Assembly: GCA_964609975.1 (NCBI GenBank)
Contig: CAZSTR010000001.1
Location: forward strand, 62,001-126,000
Length of the DNA: 64,000 bases
Source: UBA5905 sp964609975
GTDB lineage: Bacteria; Bacillota; Clostridia; Oscillospirales; Acutalibacteraceae
Direction of reading: 5' to 3'
Each line of letters begins with the position of its first letter. The stretch's first letter is position 1. The position numbers were made by a program, and so were the translations under genes. The notes under the pieces were generated by a model. That model did no database searches. It was not told the DNA's origin and was given only the letters and a program-made list of their open reading frames with translations. This document shows positions 1 through 7,286 of the stretch, in pieces.

Positions 1-103
1 GAAAAACTGTCGAACGTTATCTAAAATTGTCTGAAAAAAAGCGGCCATTGTATATCCCCCCCAGCATCCGGGCGCTATCCGGAGCTTGTATCCATAACAT
101 TCC

Positions 104-131
104 ATATTATTATAGCATATTTTTCGGTCAA
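104..131 (-). promoter_or_regulatory. Leftward sigma-A promoter for a gene outside the window
   Basis: On the minus strand a TTGACC -35 box (126-131) and a TAATAT -10 box (104-109) are 16 bp apart. They lie just past the stop of the aminotransferase gene. Bases 1-103 hold no supportable gene and are probably the leader of a leftward gene that starts outside the window. Confidence 0.4.
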
Positions 132-1285
132 CGCAATGTTTTTTGCGTAATTTGAATAAAAATTTTACAAATTAGTTCCGCCTCGGCTTTCGTGGAAAAG
201 GCGGAAGGAGCCAGGCGAACAGTTCCGGTCTCCAACGTCCCGAAATGGCGGTGCGCCAGCGGCGCGCAATGAAGTCCGGTGCGCACCGCCACATCGAAGG
301 CAGCCAGCCTCTCCCCCAGCTCCTCGCTGGGGACCCCCTCCACATTCACCGACAAAACCGGCGCGCTTTTTCCTGCTTCCGGCCGTTCGGCGTATAAGCG
401 AATTCCCCATTTCTCGCCCGCCTCCTGCAAACGGTCATATATGCCCTGTAGAAGCGTCAGCTCATGGCGATAGATGCGCTCCGGTGTTTGTTCACGCACG
501 AAGCGCAGTCCGGCGAGAAGGCCGCATATCGCCGGGGTGTTGGGGGTGCCGCTTTCCAGCCGGTCAGGAAGCTCGTCGGGCTGCTCCGGCAGACGGGAAT
601 AGCTCCCCGTTCCGCCCCGCACCAGCGGGCGAAGCCGTTCCCGCTCGCGGCACAAAAGAAGCCCGATGCCCATGGGCGCATACAGCCCCTTGTGCCCCGC
701 CACGCACAGATAGTCGATGCCGTCCCGTTGCATATTCAGCGGAAGCACCCCCGCCGTTTGTGCCCCATCGACGCAGAAGGGAATTCCATAGCTATGCGCC
801 AGCGCCGCCAGCCGCCGAACGGGAAGGGTGACGCCGAAAACATTGGAGGCATGGGTGCAGAGAATGAGCCGGGTGTCCGGGCGGATGGCCCGGCGAAAAT
901 TCTCCACCGTTTCCTCCTCGTCCGGCGACCAGCGCGCCGTATCCCAGCGGGGCATACCCCCGGACAGGGCATGAAGCGGCCGCACCACGGCGTTATGCTC
1001 CAAATCGGAGACCAGCACCCGGCCGGCTTCTCCGGCCAGGCTTTGAATCACCACATTCAGTGCCCCGGTGCAATTCGGCTGAAAAATCACGCCGCTGGGG
1101 TCCTCAAGCCCAAAGAAGGCCGACGCCTCCTCCCGACAGCGATAAAGCATTTCGGAGGTGGCCAGACTCATGGCATGGCCGCCCCGTCCCGGATTTGCGC
1201 CGAAGCGCTCCAACGCATAGCCCACCGCCCGCCGCACCGGTAGCGGCTTCGGCCAGGTGGTGGCCGCGTTGTCCCAATACAGCAT
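128..1285 (-). CDS. Cysteine desulfurase-family PLP aminotransferase (class V, EF2568 type)
   Basis: This is a 385-residue class V PLP enzyme of the SufS/NifS fold. The N-terminus carries the DNAATTWPKP signature, the PLP lysine is in AGHKGLYAP, and a candidate persulfide cysteine is in RTGLHCAPLAHR near the C-terminus. The GRGGHAMS and ESGTPNTPAI segments match the subfamily often found beside selenium-metabolism genes (TIGR01977 type) rather than IscS. It follows the DUF3343 gene in the same direction with a 13-base gap, so the two are probably one transcript. The likely role is mobilising sulfur or selenium from cysteine or selenocysteine. The physiological acceptor is not visible here. 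Confidence 0.85.
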   Translation of the reverse strand: MLYWDNAATTWPKPLPVRRAVGYALERFGANPGRGGHAMSLATSEMLYRCREEASAFFGLEDPSGVIFQPNCTGALNVVIQSLAGEAGRVLVSDLEHNAVVRPLHALSGGMPRWDTARWSPDEEETVENFRRAIRPDTRLILCTHASNVFGVTLPVRRLAALAHSYGIPFCVDGAQTAGVLPLNMQRDGIDYLCVAGHKGLYAPMGIGLLLCRERERLRPLVRGGTGSYSRLPEQPDELPDRLESGTPNTPAICGLLAGLRFVREQTPERIYRHELTLLQGIYDRLQEAGEKWGIRLYAERPEAGKSAPVLSVNVEGVPSEELGERLAAFDVAVRTGLHCAPLAHRHFGTLETGTVRLAPSAFSTKAEAELICKIFIQITQKTLR

Positions 1286-1298
1286 CCCGCTTCCCTCC

Positions 1299-1520
1299 TC
1301 ACATAGCGTCGCTCACCCGCACCACGCGCACGCCGTTTTTTCGCAAAATCGCTTCGGCCTGTCCGACCCTTTCGGTCACAAGCAGACTATAGCCACATCC
1401 GTCCCTGGCAACCGGTTGCGAGGAGCGGTGCACGAAAGCGCGGATTCCCTGCTTTTCCAAAAGCCGCTTCCCACGCATGGCGTTGGTGATTGAGCCAACA
1501 TGAATATAGCTGTTCGCCAT
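1299..1520 (-). CDS. DUF3343 small protein (putative Se/S carrier)
   Basis: This 73-residue protein has the DUF3343 shape: an N-terminal beta-alpha unit with SITNAMRGKRLLEKQGI, a cysteine in the GCGYSLLV segment, and a second beta-alpha unit. Family members resemble TusA/YedF-type carriers and neighbour selenium-related genes. A good SD (GGAGGGG) lies 6 bases before the ATG. It leads the two-gene unit with the cysteine desulfurase-like enzyme. A carrier role accepting a persulfide or selenide from that enzyme is inferred from the pairing and the single conserved cysteine. Confidence 0.75.
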   Translation of the reverse strand: MANSYIHVGSITNAMRGKRLLEKQGIRAFVHRSSQPVARDGCGYSLLVTERVGQAEAILRKNGVRVVRVSDAM

Positions 1521-1595
1521 CGAATCCCCTCCTCTCCTAAAGCAGTTTATGCAGGTCGGGACAGGGCCGCCACCGAAAAAAGGGAAAAATCACTC

Positions 1596-1624
1596 TTGAC
1601 GGGAGCGTAAATATGGGGTATCAT
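1596..1624 (+). promoter_or_regulatory. Sigma-A promoter of the DUF1292 gene
   Basis: TTGACG (1596-1601) and TATCAT (1619-1624) are separated by 17 bp, about 40 bases upstream of the ATG at 1666. The rest of the 1521-1665 gap holds nothing else I can support. Confidence 0.65.
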
Positions 1625-1665
1625 AAAGACAGAGACACGAACCGACGAGAGAAAGGAACAAAACC

Positions 1666-1986
1666 ATGAACGAGGAATACGGAAACGATATTGTCAGCGT
1701 CATCGACGACGAAGGGAAGGAGCACCAGTTCGAGGTGCTGGATGCCATCGAAACCGACGACGGCCGCTATGTGGCGCTGCTGCCGATTTATTCCGAGGCC
1801 GAGGAGGCCATCGAGGATGACGGCGAGCTGGTGATTCTCCAGGTCGTCGAGGAGAACGGCGAGGATTTGCTGACCCCTATCGAGGACGATGAGATGTTCG
1901 AGGAAATCGCCGGCATCTTCGAAGAGCGTCTGGCGGAATATTATGAAATCCACGCGGAGGATGCTCCGGAGGTGCCCTTGAGCTAA
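1666..1986 (+). CDS. DUF1292 (YrzB-like) acidic protein
   Basis: This 106-residue, strongly acidic protein has the DUF1292 pattern: an N-terminal DIVSVIDDEGKEHQFEVLD core, a YVALLPI strand, and a central VILQVVEENGEDLLTPIEDD segment. An SD (GAAAGGA) precedes the ATG. In many Firmicutes the family sits near alaS, the Holliday-junction resolvase and ferric-uptake genes. Here it stands alone under its own promoter, immediately before the 6S RNA candidate. The molecular function is unknown. Confidence 0.85.
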   Translation: MNEEYGNDIVSVIDDEGKEHQFEVLDAIETDDGRYVALLPIYSEAEEAIEDDGELVILQVVEENGEDLLTPIEDDEMFEEIAGIFEERLAEYYEIHAEDAPEVPLS

Positions 1987-1990
1987 CTTC

Positions 1991-2181
1991 TTTCCTGCTG
2001 TGTGCGTGAACTGCCGTTTTTTAACCCTACTACATTTGGAATTCGGGAATTCTGCTCCGTCTCCGGAGTGCAGACCTCCCCGCCTCGGCGGGAGGAAGGG
2101 AGCCGGAACGAGATGGGCGTTTACCCACCTGCTGTATTATAGTAGCAGGTTATGCCAACGACATTACGGCACAGCGGGAAA
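1991..2181 (+). ncRNA. ssrS: Probable 6S RNA
   Basis: This ~190-base stretch without a good reading frame folds by eye into one long interrupted hairpin. CCTGCTGTG (1994-2002) pairs over 9 bp, one of them G-T, with CACAGCGGG (2170-2178). Further in, TAACC and CTAC on the 5' side face GTAG and GGTTA on the 3' side. The tip is a G+C hairpin around 2083-2105. A 3' bubble hairpin (ACCTGCT/AGCAGGT) is also possible. The 5' end resembles the start of Bacillus 6S-1 RNA. The element ends directly at an intrinsic terminator. 6S RNA binds RNA polymerase holoenzyme. The identification rests on shape and end sequence only. Confidence 0.6.
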
Positions 2182-2192
2182 TAATAGAAAAG

Positions 2193-2230
2193 AAAATCCC
2201 TCGGAAGCGAAGGCTTTCGAGGGATTTTTA
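2193..2230. terminator. Bidirectional intrinsic terminator
   Basis: A 16-bp stem (2193-2208 with 2213-2228) closed by a GAAG loop has an A-run on the left and a T-run on the right. It can end both the 6S transcript and the leftward pot operon. Confidence 0.85.
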
Positions 2231-2256
2231 TGTTTTCCGTTTTCCTGTTTTTCCGT

Positions 2257-3366
2257 CTAATAGAGCCACCAGGAGAAGGGCCACCATCGGGGCGGGTCTC
2301 GCCAGCATTTCAGCTGAATCCAAAGCTCCTTTTGCAGCTGCTGGGCTTCCTCGCTCAGGGTGACAAACACCTCCGCCTTGTCCAGCACCTCCTGCTTCGG
2401 ATAGAACATTTCGTCGCCGGAAACCGCCGGATCCAGCTCCTTGAGCGCTTCTGTATGCGGCGTAGAATAGCAGATATATTCAGCATTGGCCCTGGCCACA
2501 TCCGTGCGGCACATGAAATTGATATACTGCTCAGCGGCCTCCTTGTTGTTCGAGCCGGCCATCACGCACATGGCGTCCACGAACAGGTTTGTCCCCTGCT
2601 CCGGCACAAAAAAGCCCAGGTTTTCGTTTCCGTCCTCGCCGGTGATCATGATGGCGCCGTCGCCGGAATAATGGGGCGCAAGCCAGCCTTCCTCATTGGT
2701 CATTTTCTGGAACACCTGATCCATGAAATAGCCCTGCACCAGCGGTTTTTGCTCCGCCAGCGCCGCATATGCCTCCTGCAGCTCCTGGGGGTTCTCGGTG
2801 TTCATGGAATAGCCCAGCTTCTTCAGCGCGATAGCGAAGCTGTCGCGGGTGTTGTCAAACATATAGATTTTCCCGCTGTATTTTTCATTCCAGAGAATGT
2901 TCCAGCCCTGGACCAAATCAGCCTCGTCCACATATTTCTTGTTATAGAAAATACCCACCGTGCCCCAGGTATAGGGAACGGAATATTCATTCGTCGGGTC
3001 ATAGGCCAGATTGCGATAGGCTTCGTCGATATAGCGGTAGTTCGGGATGTTGTCAAAATTCAGCTTTGCCAGCATCCCCTCCCGAATCATTTTTCCAATC
3101 ATATAGTCGGAGGGAATGACCACATCATATTCGGCGGCACCGCTCTCCAGCAGAGTGTACATAGACTCGTTGCTTTCATAGGTTTTATAGTTTATGCGGA
3201 TGCCGGTTTCTTCGGTGAACAGCGCATTGACATTCAAAATTTCGTCGTCAATATACTCGCCCCAGTTGAACACATTGAGGGTGACGGTGGGGGTTATATA
3301 CCCTCCGCAACCGCCAAGCAACCCGCCCAGCAGGCAGGCAACCAGCAAGCAAGCAAGCTTTTTCAA
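2257..3366 (-). CDS. potD: Spermidine/putrescine ABC transporter substrate-binding lipoprotein
   Basis: This 369-residue extracytoplasmic binding protein begins with a lipoprotein signal ending LLGGC (Cys20). The mature part has PotD-family landmarks: NVFNWGEYID, YDVVIPSDYMI, VPYTWGTVGIFYNK, and NEKYSGKIYMFDN followed by RDSFAIALK. It captures polyamines for the PotB/PotC channel. The start is a TTG with AAAGGAG 8 bases upstream, 4 bases after potC, so it is the last gene of a potABCD unit. The C-terminus is odd. After ELWIQLK, where family members normally stop, about 16 more residues containing five tryptophans run to a TAG, which suggests a lost stop codon. Confidence 0.92.
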   Translation of the reverse strand: MKKLACLLVACLLGGLLGGCGGYITPTVTLNVFNWGEYIDDEILNVNALFTEETGIRINYKTYESNESMYTLLESGAAEYDVVIPSDYMIGKMIREGMLAKLNFDNIPNYRYIDEAYRNLAYDPTNEYSVPYTWGTVGIFYNKKYVDEADLVQGWNILWNEKYSGKIYMFDNTRDSFAIALKKLGYSMNTENPQELQEAYAALAEQKPLVQGYFMDQVFQKMTNEEGWLAPHYSGDGAIMITGEDGNENLGFFVPEQGTNLFVDAMCVMAGSNNKEAAEQYINFMCRTDVARANAEYICYSTPHTEALKELDPAVSGDEMFYPKQEVLDKAEVFVTLSEEAQQLQKELWIQLKCWRDPPRWWPFSWWLY

Positions 3367-3370
3367 TGGC

Positions 3371-4171
3371 CTATCTCCTTTCCCGGTTTTTCTTCAAATC
3401 GCGAATTTGCCGCAAATTCACAATCAACAGCAGCACCAGCACCGCCCCGAACATTAGCGTGGACAGCGCATTGATTTCCGGCGTGACCGGCTTCTTCGTC
3501 ATGGAATAGATGGTCACAGACAGGTTTTGTGCGGTGGAGCCGGAATTGAAATAGCTGATGACGAAATCGTCCAGCGACATGGTGAAAGCCATCAGCGCGC
3601 CGGTGATGACGCCGGGCATGATTTCCGGCAACACGACCTTGAAAAAGGCGGCAGCCGGATGACAGCCCAAATCCAGAGCCGCCTCGTATATATGGCGGTT
3701 CATCTGGCGAAGCTTCGGCATAACCTGCAAAACCACATAAGGGATGCAGAAGGTTATATGCGCCAGCAGAAGGGTGAAAAAGCCCGGCTGGAGAAGGCCG
3801 GTGGCGCGATAAATCGCCACAAACATCAGCATGAGGGAAATACCGGTTACGATTTCCGGATTCACCATGGGAATGTTGTTGAGGAACAACAGCATCCGGC
3901 GCATCCGGCCGTTGAGACTGTAAATGCCGACGGCGGCCATGGTGCCGATGATAGTCGCTACAAGCGCCGCCAACAGCGCAATCTCTAGCGTTACCCGCAA
4001 AGAATCCAAAATCAGCTCGTTGTGGAACAAATCCCGATACCAGTCCAGCGTGAAGCCGCCCCAACGCACCCGGCTCTTCGAATCATTGAAGGAATAGACA
4101 ATCAAAACCGCAATCGGACTGTACAGGAACAGAAAAATGAGTGCATTATAGATGCGGGACAGTGTTTTCAT
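3371..4171 (-). CDS. potC: Spermidine/putrescine ABC transporter permease
   Basis: This 266-residue membrane protein has about six hydrophobic segments. The EAA loop of binding-protein-dependent permeases is EAALDLGCHPAAAFFKVVLPEIMPG. It forms the membrane channel with PotB. The N-terminal YNALIFLFLYSPIAVLIVYSFNDSKS matches PotC. The start codon overlaps the potB stop (ATGA), which indicates translational coupling. Confidence 0.93.
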   Translation of the reverse strand: MKTLSRIYNALIFLFLYSPIAVLIVYSFNDSKSRVRWGGFTLDWYRDLFHNELILDSLRVTLEIALLAALVATIIGTMAAVGIYSLNGRMRRMLLFLNNIPMVNPEIVTGISLMLMFVAIYRATGLLQPGFFTLLLAHITFCIPYVVLQVMPKLRQMNRHIYEAALDLGCHPAAAFFKVVLPEIMPGVITGALMAFTMSLDDFVISYFNSGSTAQNLSVTIYSMTKKPVTPEINALSTLMFGAVLVLLLIVNLRQIRDLKKNRERR

Positions 4172-4983
4172 ACCATCATCCCTCCAAGGTCATCCTCGTC
4201 GCGGTCCACCCGGCGCATGACGGACATACACAGAAGCATCAAAACCATCAGCACCAGCGACAGAGCCGCGCCCACATTATAGTTACAGCCGTCGCCCATG
4301 AACATAGTCTCAATCACATCGCCGATCATCATATACTTGCTTCCGCCCAGAAGCTTCGAAATCACAAAGGTACTCACCGCCGGCACGAACACCATCGTCA
4401 CGCCGGACACGATCCCCGGTGCGCTCAAGGGCAAAATCACCCGCCGGAACACCTGCAGATTGTTGGAGCCTAAATCCTGTGCCGCTTCGATGATTTTTGG
4501 GTCCAGTTTCGCCATCACCGAATATAGCGGCAAAATCATAAAGGGAAGGAAATTGTATACCATTCCAAGCACGATGGCCGTGTTGGTGTTGATCACATGC
4601 CAATGAAGCCCGAACAGCCCCAAAAACTGGTTAATGAGTCCCTGATCCTCCAGCAAGGTCATCCAAGCATAGGTGCGCAACAGAAAGTTCATCCACATGG
4701 GAAGCATGACAATCATCACCATTGTGCGCTGCATGTGCTCGCTATGGCGGGAAATGCTGAACGCAATCGGATAAGCCAGCACAAGACAAATCACAGTCGC
4801 CAGCGCGCCCAGCCAGATGGAATCCAGATAAGTGCCGACATAGCCGCCGATGGCGCGAATGTTGGCAAAGGTGAAGGCGCCGTTTTGGTCTGTGAAGGCG
4901 AACCAGAGCACAATCGCCATGGGCACAACGGTGAAAATCCCCATCCAAACGCCAAAGGGGGTCGCCGCCGAACGACTTTTCAT
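4168..4983 (-). CDS. potB: Spermidine/putrescine ABC transporter permease
   Basis: This 271-residue polytopic membrane protein has the EAA motif EAAQDLGSNNLQVFRRVILP and the typical PotB segment MLPMWMNFLLRTYAWM. It is the partner of PotC in polyamine import. Its ATG overlaps the potA stop and its own stop overlaps the potC start, so the genes are tightly coupled. Confidence 0.93.
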   Translation of the reverse strand: MKSRSAATPFGVWMGIFTVVPMAIVLWFAFTDQNGAFTFANIRAIGGYVGTYLDSIWLGALATVICLVLAYPIAFSISRHSEHMQRTMVMIVMLPMWMNFLLRTYAWMTLLEDQGLINQFLGLFGLHWHVINTNTAIVLGMVYNFLPFMILPLYSVMAKLDPKIIEAAQDLGSNNLQVFRRVILPLSAPGIVSGVTMVFVPAVSTFVISKLLGGSKYMMIGDVIETMFMGDGCNYNVGAALSLVLMVLMLLCMSVMRRVDRDEDDLGGMMV

Positions 4984-6128
4984 ACCTCCGCCTCCCCGGC
5001 ATCCTCGGCCGTCTGCTCCGCCTCCGGATCGGCCAGCTCGTCGAATTCCTCCGAATAGGAGCTATAATCGCCGAACATTCCAGAATAGGCCGATTTTTTC
5101 ATGATATGAATGTCCTCTGGGTTGAGAACGATGCCGATGACCGTGTCCACCGGATAATAGTCCGTCGTTTGAATGAGCCATTTGAAGCCCTTGAAATCCA
5201 CGATGGTTTCATAATGGACGCCCTTGAAGGTAACCGCGGTCACCGTTCCGGTCAAATGTCCCTTCACCGGCTCGACGATGTCGATGTCCTCCGGCCGGAT
5301 GACCACATCCACCGGCTCGTTGGGGGCAAAGCCGGCGTCCAGACAGCTGAAACGGCGGCCGAAAAATTCCACAAGATAGTCCTGGAGCATAACACCGTCC
5401 AGGATGTTGCTCTCGCCGATGAAATCGGCCACAAAGGCGTTTTGCGGCTCGTTATAAATATCCTGCGGCGTGCCGATTTGCTGGATTTTCCCGCTGTCCA
5501 TGACCACAACGGTGTCCGACATGGACAGTGCCTCCTCCTGATCGTGGGTGACATAAATGAAGCTGATGCCGAGGCTTTTCTGGATGTTTTTCAGCTCCGT
5601 CTGCATATCCTTTCGCAGCTTCAAATCCAGCGCTGCCAGCGGCTCATCCAGCAAAAGCACCCGCGGATGGTTCGCCAGCGCGCGGGCAATCGCGACCCGC
5701 TGCTGTTGTCCGCCGGAAAGCGTGGAAACCGCCCGCTTTTCGAAGCCCACCAGATTCACCAGCTTCAGCATCCGGGCAACGGTCTCCTCGATTTCCCGGC
5801 TGCTTTTCTTTTGCACGCGCATACCGAAGGCTACATTTTCATATACATTCAAATGCGGGAACAGCGCATAGCGCTGAAAAATGGTGTTGACACTGCGTTT
5901 ATAGGCCGGCAAGCCGTTGATTTTTTTTCCATCGAAAAAAACATCTCCGGAATCCTGCTCGATGAAACCGCCGATGATTCGCAGAGTTGTCGTTTTTCCG
6001 CAACCGGAAGGGCCAAGCAGGGTGACAAACTCTCCGTCGGCGATGCTCAGGTTCAGGTCCTTGAGCACCGGTTCTCCATCAAAGGAAACGGAAATGTTTT
6101 TGAGCTCGATGATTTTCTTGTTTTCCAT
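4980..6128 (-). CDS. potA: Spermidine/putrescine ABC transporter ATPase
   Basis: This 382-residue ATPase energises PotBC. Walker A is GPSGCGKTT, the signature is LSGGQQQR, Walker B is VLLLDEPLAALD, and the H-loop follows in YVTHDQEEAL. A C-terminal TOBE-like regulatory domain follows (VVIRPEDIDIV, GTVTAVTFKGVHYE). I chose the ATG at 6128, which lies 9 bases after AAAGGGGG, over an ATG three codons earlier. It is the first gene of potABCD. Its ribosome binding site can pair with an upstream leader segment (see findings). Confidence 0.95.
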   Translation of the reverse strand: MENKKIIELKNISVSFDGEPVLKDLNLSIADGEFVTLLGPSGCGKTTTLRIIGGFIEQDSGDVFFDGKKINGLPAYKRSVNTIFQRYALFPHLNVYENVAFGMRVQKKSSREIEETVARMLKLVNLVGFEKRAVSTLSGGQQQRVAIARALANHPRVLLLDEPLAALDLKLRKDMQTELKNIQKSLGISFIYVTHDQEEALSMSDTVVVMDSGKIQQIGTPQDIYNEPQNAFVADFIGESNILDGVMLQDYLVEFFGRRFSCLDAGFAPNEPVDVVIRPEDIDIVEPVKGHLTGTVTAVTFKGVHYETIVDFKGFKWLIQTTDYYPVDTVIGIVLNPEDIHIMKKSAYSGMFGDYSSYSEEFDELADPEAEQTAEDAGEAEV

Positions 6129-6342
6129 GATTTGCATCCCCCTTTGCGGTAATGAATTTCCGCCGATTTCTCAACGGATGTGCCGGCTTCGGCAACGCCC
6201 TCCGCAAAGGGTTTTTCACAGCCGCGCGGAAATCCGACGGCTGCGGCGCTGTTTGGCTGACACAAGACAGATAAAAATAGATGCAATTCGGTTTCGCCGA
6301 ATAACAAATAAATATGATACGGTGATTTGGCAAAAAAGTCAA
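6129..6342 (-). promoter_or_regulatory. potABCD promoter and structured ~180-base leader
   Basis: On the minus strand TTGACT (6337-6342) and TATCAT (6314-6319) are 17 bp apart, giving a leader of about 180 bases. Within the leader, minus-strand CCCTTTGCGG (6202-6211) is the exact complement of CCGCAAAGGG (6140-6149), which contains the potA SD. Smaller hairpins (ATTCGG/CCGAAT, CAGCCG/CGGCTG) are also present. Translational control is inferred. Confidence 0.55.
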
Positions 6343-6541
6343 TAGAGAAATCGAAAAATCGCGCGAAAAATCGGGTGTTTTCCGGAAAATTTCCGAAAAA
6401 TCCGTTATTTCTCCGTTTTTTCCCGATTTTTCCGCGCTTTTTCCCCGCCTTTTCTCCAAATTTTCCAGTTTTTTTTTGCGCTTTTTCACTTCCCTTTCCC
6501 AAGCCGATATTTTTGAATATTTGACAAGGAGGAATTTCATC
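6343..6541. repeat. Low-complexity intergenic spacer with imperfect inverted repeat
   Basis: The gap between the divergent potA and spore-envelope operons is built from recurring CGAAAAATC and its complement. GCGCGAAAAATCGGG (6361-6375) is inverted, with one extra base, at 6422-6437. Lysine-rich reading frames here on the minus strand look like composition artefacts. AAGGAGG (6526-6532) just before 6542 is the SD of the next gene. I found no convincing rightward -35/-10 pair. Confidence 0.4.
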
Positions 6542-7270
6542 ATGACACCATCAAACGAACCCCGTTCTGTCCCGGTTTCCGAGATGATAGAGCGCTATAA
6601 CAGAGAGCTGATGGAGCTATACCGGGCAAATCCGCAAGCGGATAAACCCGCGAATACGCCACTGAAAGCGTCCGCACAGGAGGAAAGCTGGCTGGAGCGG
6701 GATTTTCCCCTGCCGAACCCTGAAAGGGATCGCCAGCAACTGGCGGCGGATAACCGGAAAGCAGACCCCACGACCGAAAAAACGCAACCTGCCTTCCCCT
6801 ATACCGAGGCGCAGCTCCGCGGCGCCGTCCCCTTTCCGTTGGCGCAGCCGATTTTCGAAAGCAAAAGGGAGAAGCCATCGGAAGTTGCTCTCTTTGAGGG
6901 CTTTCTGCGGGTGTTTGTGTTCACCGGCCAGGAGGCAGAGCCTCTGGCCGGCGCCGCCGTTACTGTCACCCGTCAGGAGGGCGAAAAGGAGCAGCTCTAC
7001 GCCACCGCCATCACCGACCGAAACGGCCAAACGCCCTTTTTTCCTCTGCCGTCGGTGAACCCGGAGCAAACCCTGCACCCCGGCGTTGCGAAACCCTTTG
7101 TGAGCTATGATGTACGGGTCATTGCCGACGGCTTTTTCACCGCCATCTATCGAGACATCCCCGTGTATGGCGGAAGCCGCGTCACCCAATCAGCGGGGCT
7201 GTATCCGCTGATTCCCGGCGCGGATGCCACGCCGCTTGTGTTCCGCTCCGGCGGGCCGGCGGATTTGTGA
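6542..7270 (+). CDS. Hypothetical protein with C-terminal transthyretin/carboxypeptidase-regulatory-like domain
   Basis: This 242-residue protein has a polar, disordered-looking N-terminal half (residues 1-110, rich in P, E, Q and R). It is followed by a beta-sandwich-like domain from about residue 118: GFLRVFVFTGQEAEPLAGAAV, ITDRNGQTPFFPLP, SYDVRVIADGFF. This pattern resembles carboxypeptidase-regulatory-like folds. There is no signal peptide. It is the first gene of a rightward four-gene operon with a SpoIID-like protein, a peptidoglycan-binding protein and a flippase. A role in cell-wall or spore-envelope assembly is inferred from context only. The start has AAGGAGG upstream. Confidence 0.7.
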   Translation: MTPSNEPRSVPVSEMIERYNRELMELYRANPQADKPANTPLKASAQEESWLERDFPLPNPERDRQQLAADNRKADPTTEKTQPAFPYTEAQLRGAVPFPLAQPIFESKREKPSEVALFEGFLRVFVFTGQEAEPLAGAAVTVTRQEGEKEQLYATAITDRNGQTPFFPLPSVNPEQTLHPGVAKPFVSYDVRVIADGFFTAIYRDIPVYGGSRVTQSAGLYPLIPGADATPLVFRSGGPADL

Positions 7271-7286
7271 GAAGGGAGTGAGCTTC

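Noticed and set aside
6053..6543. Lysine-rich minus-strand frames in the potA upstream spacer
   Set aside because: Composition follows the repeated CGAAAAATC units. There is no SD, and the frames overlap a clear potA promoter and leader.
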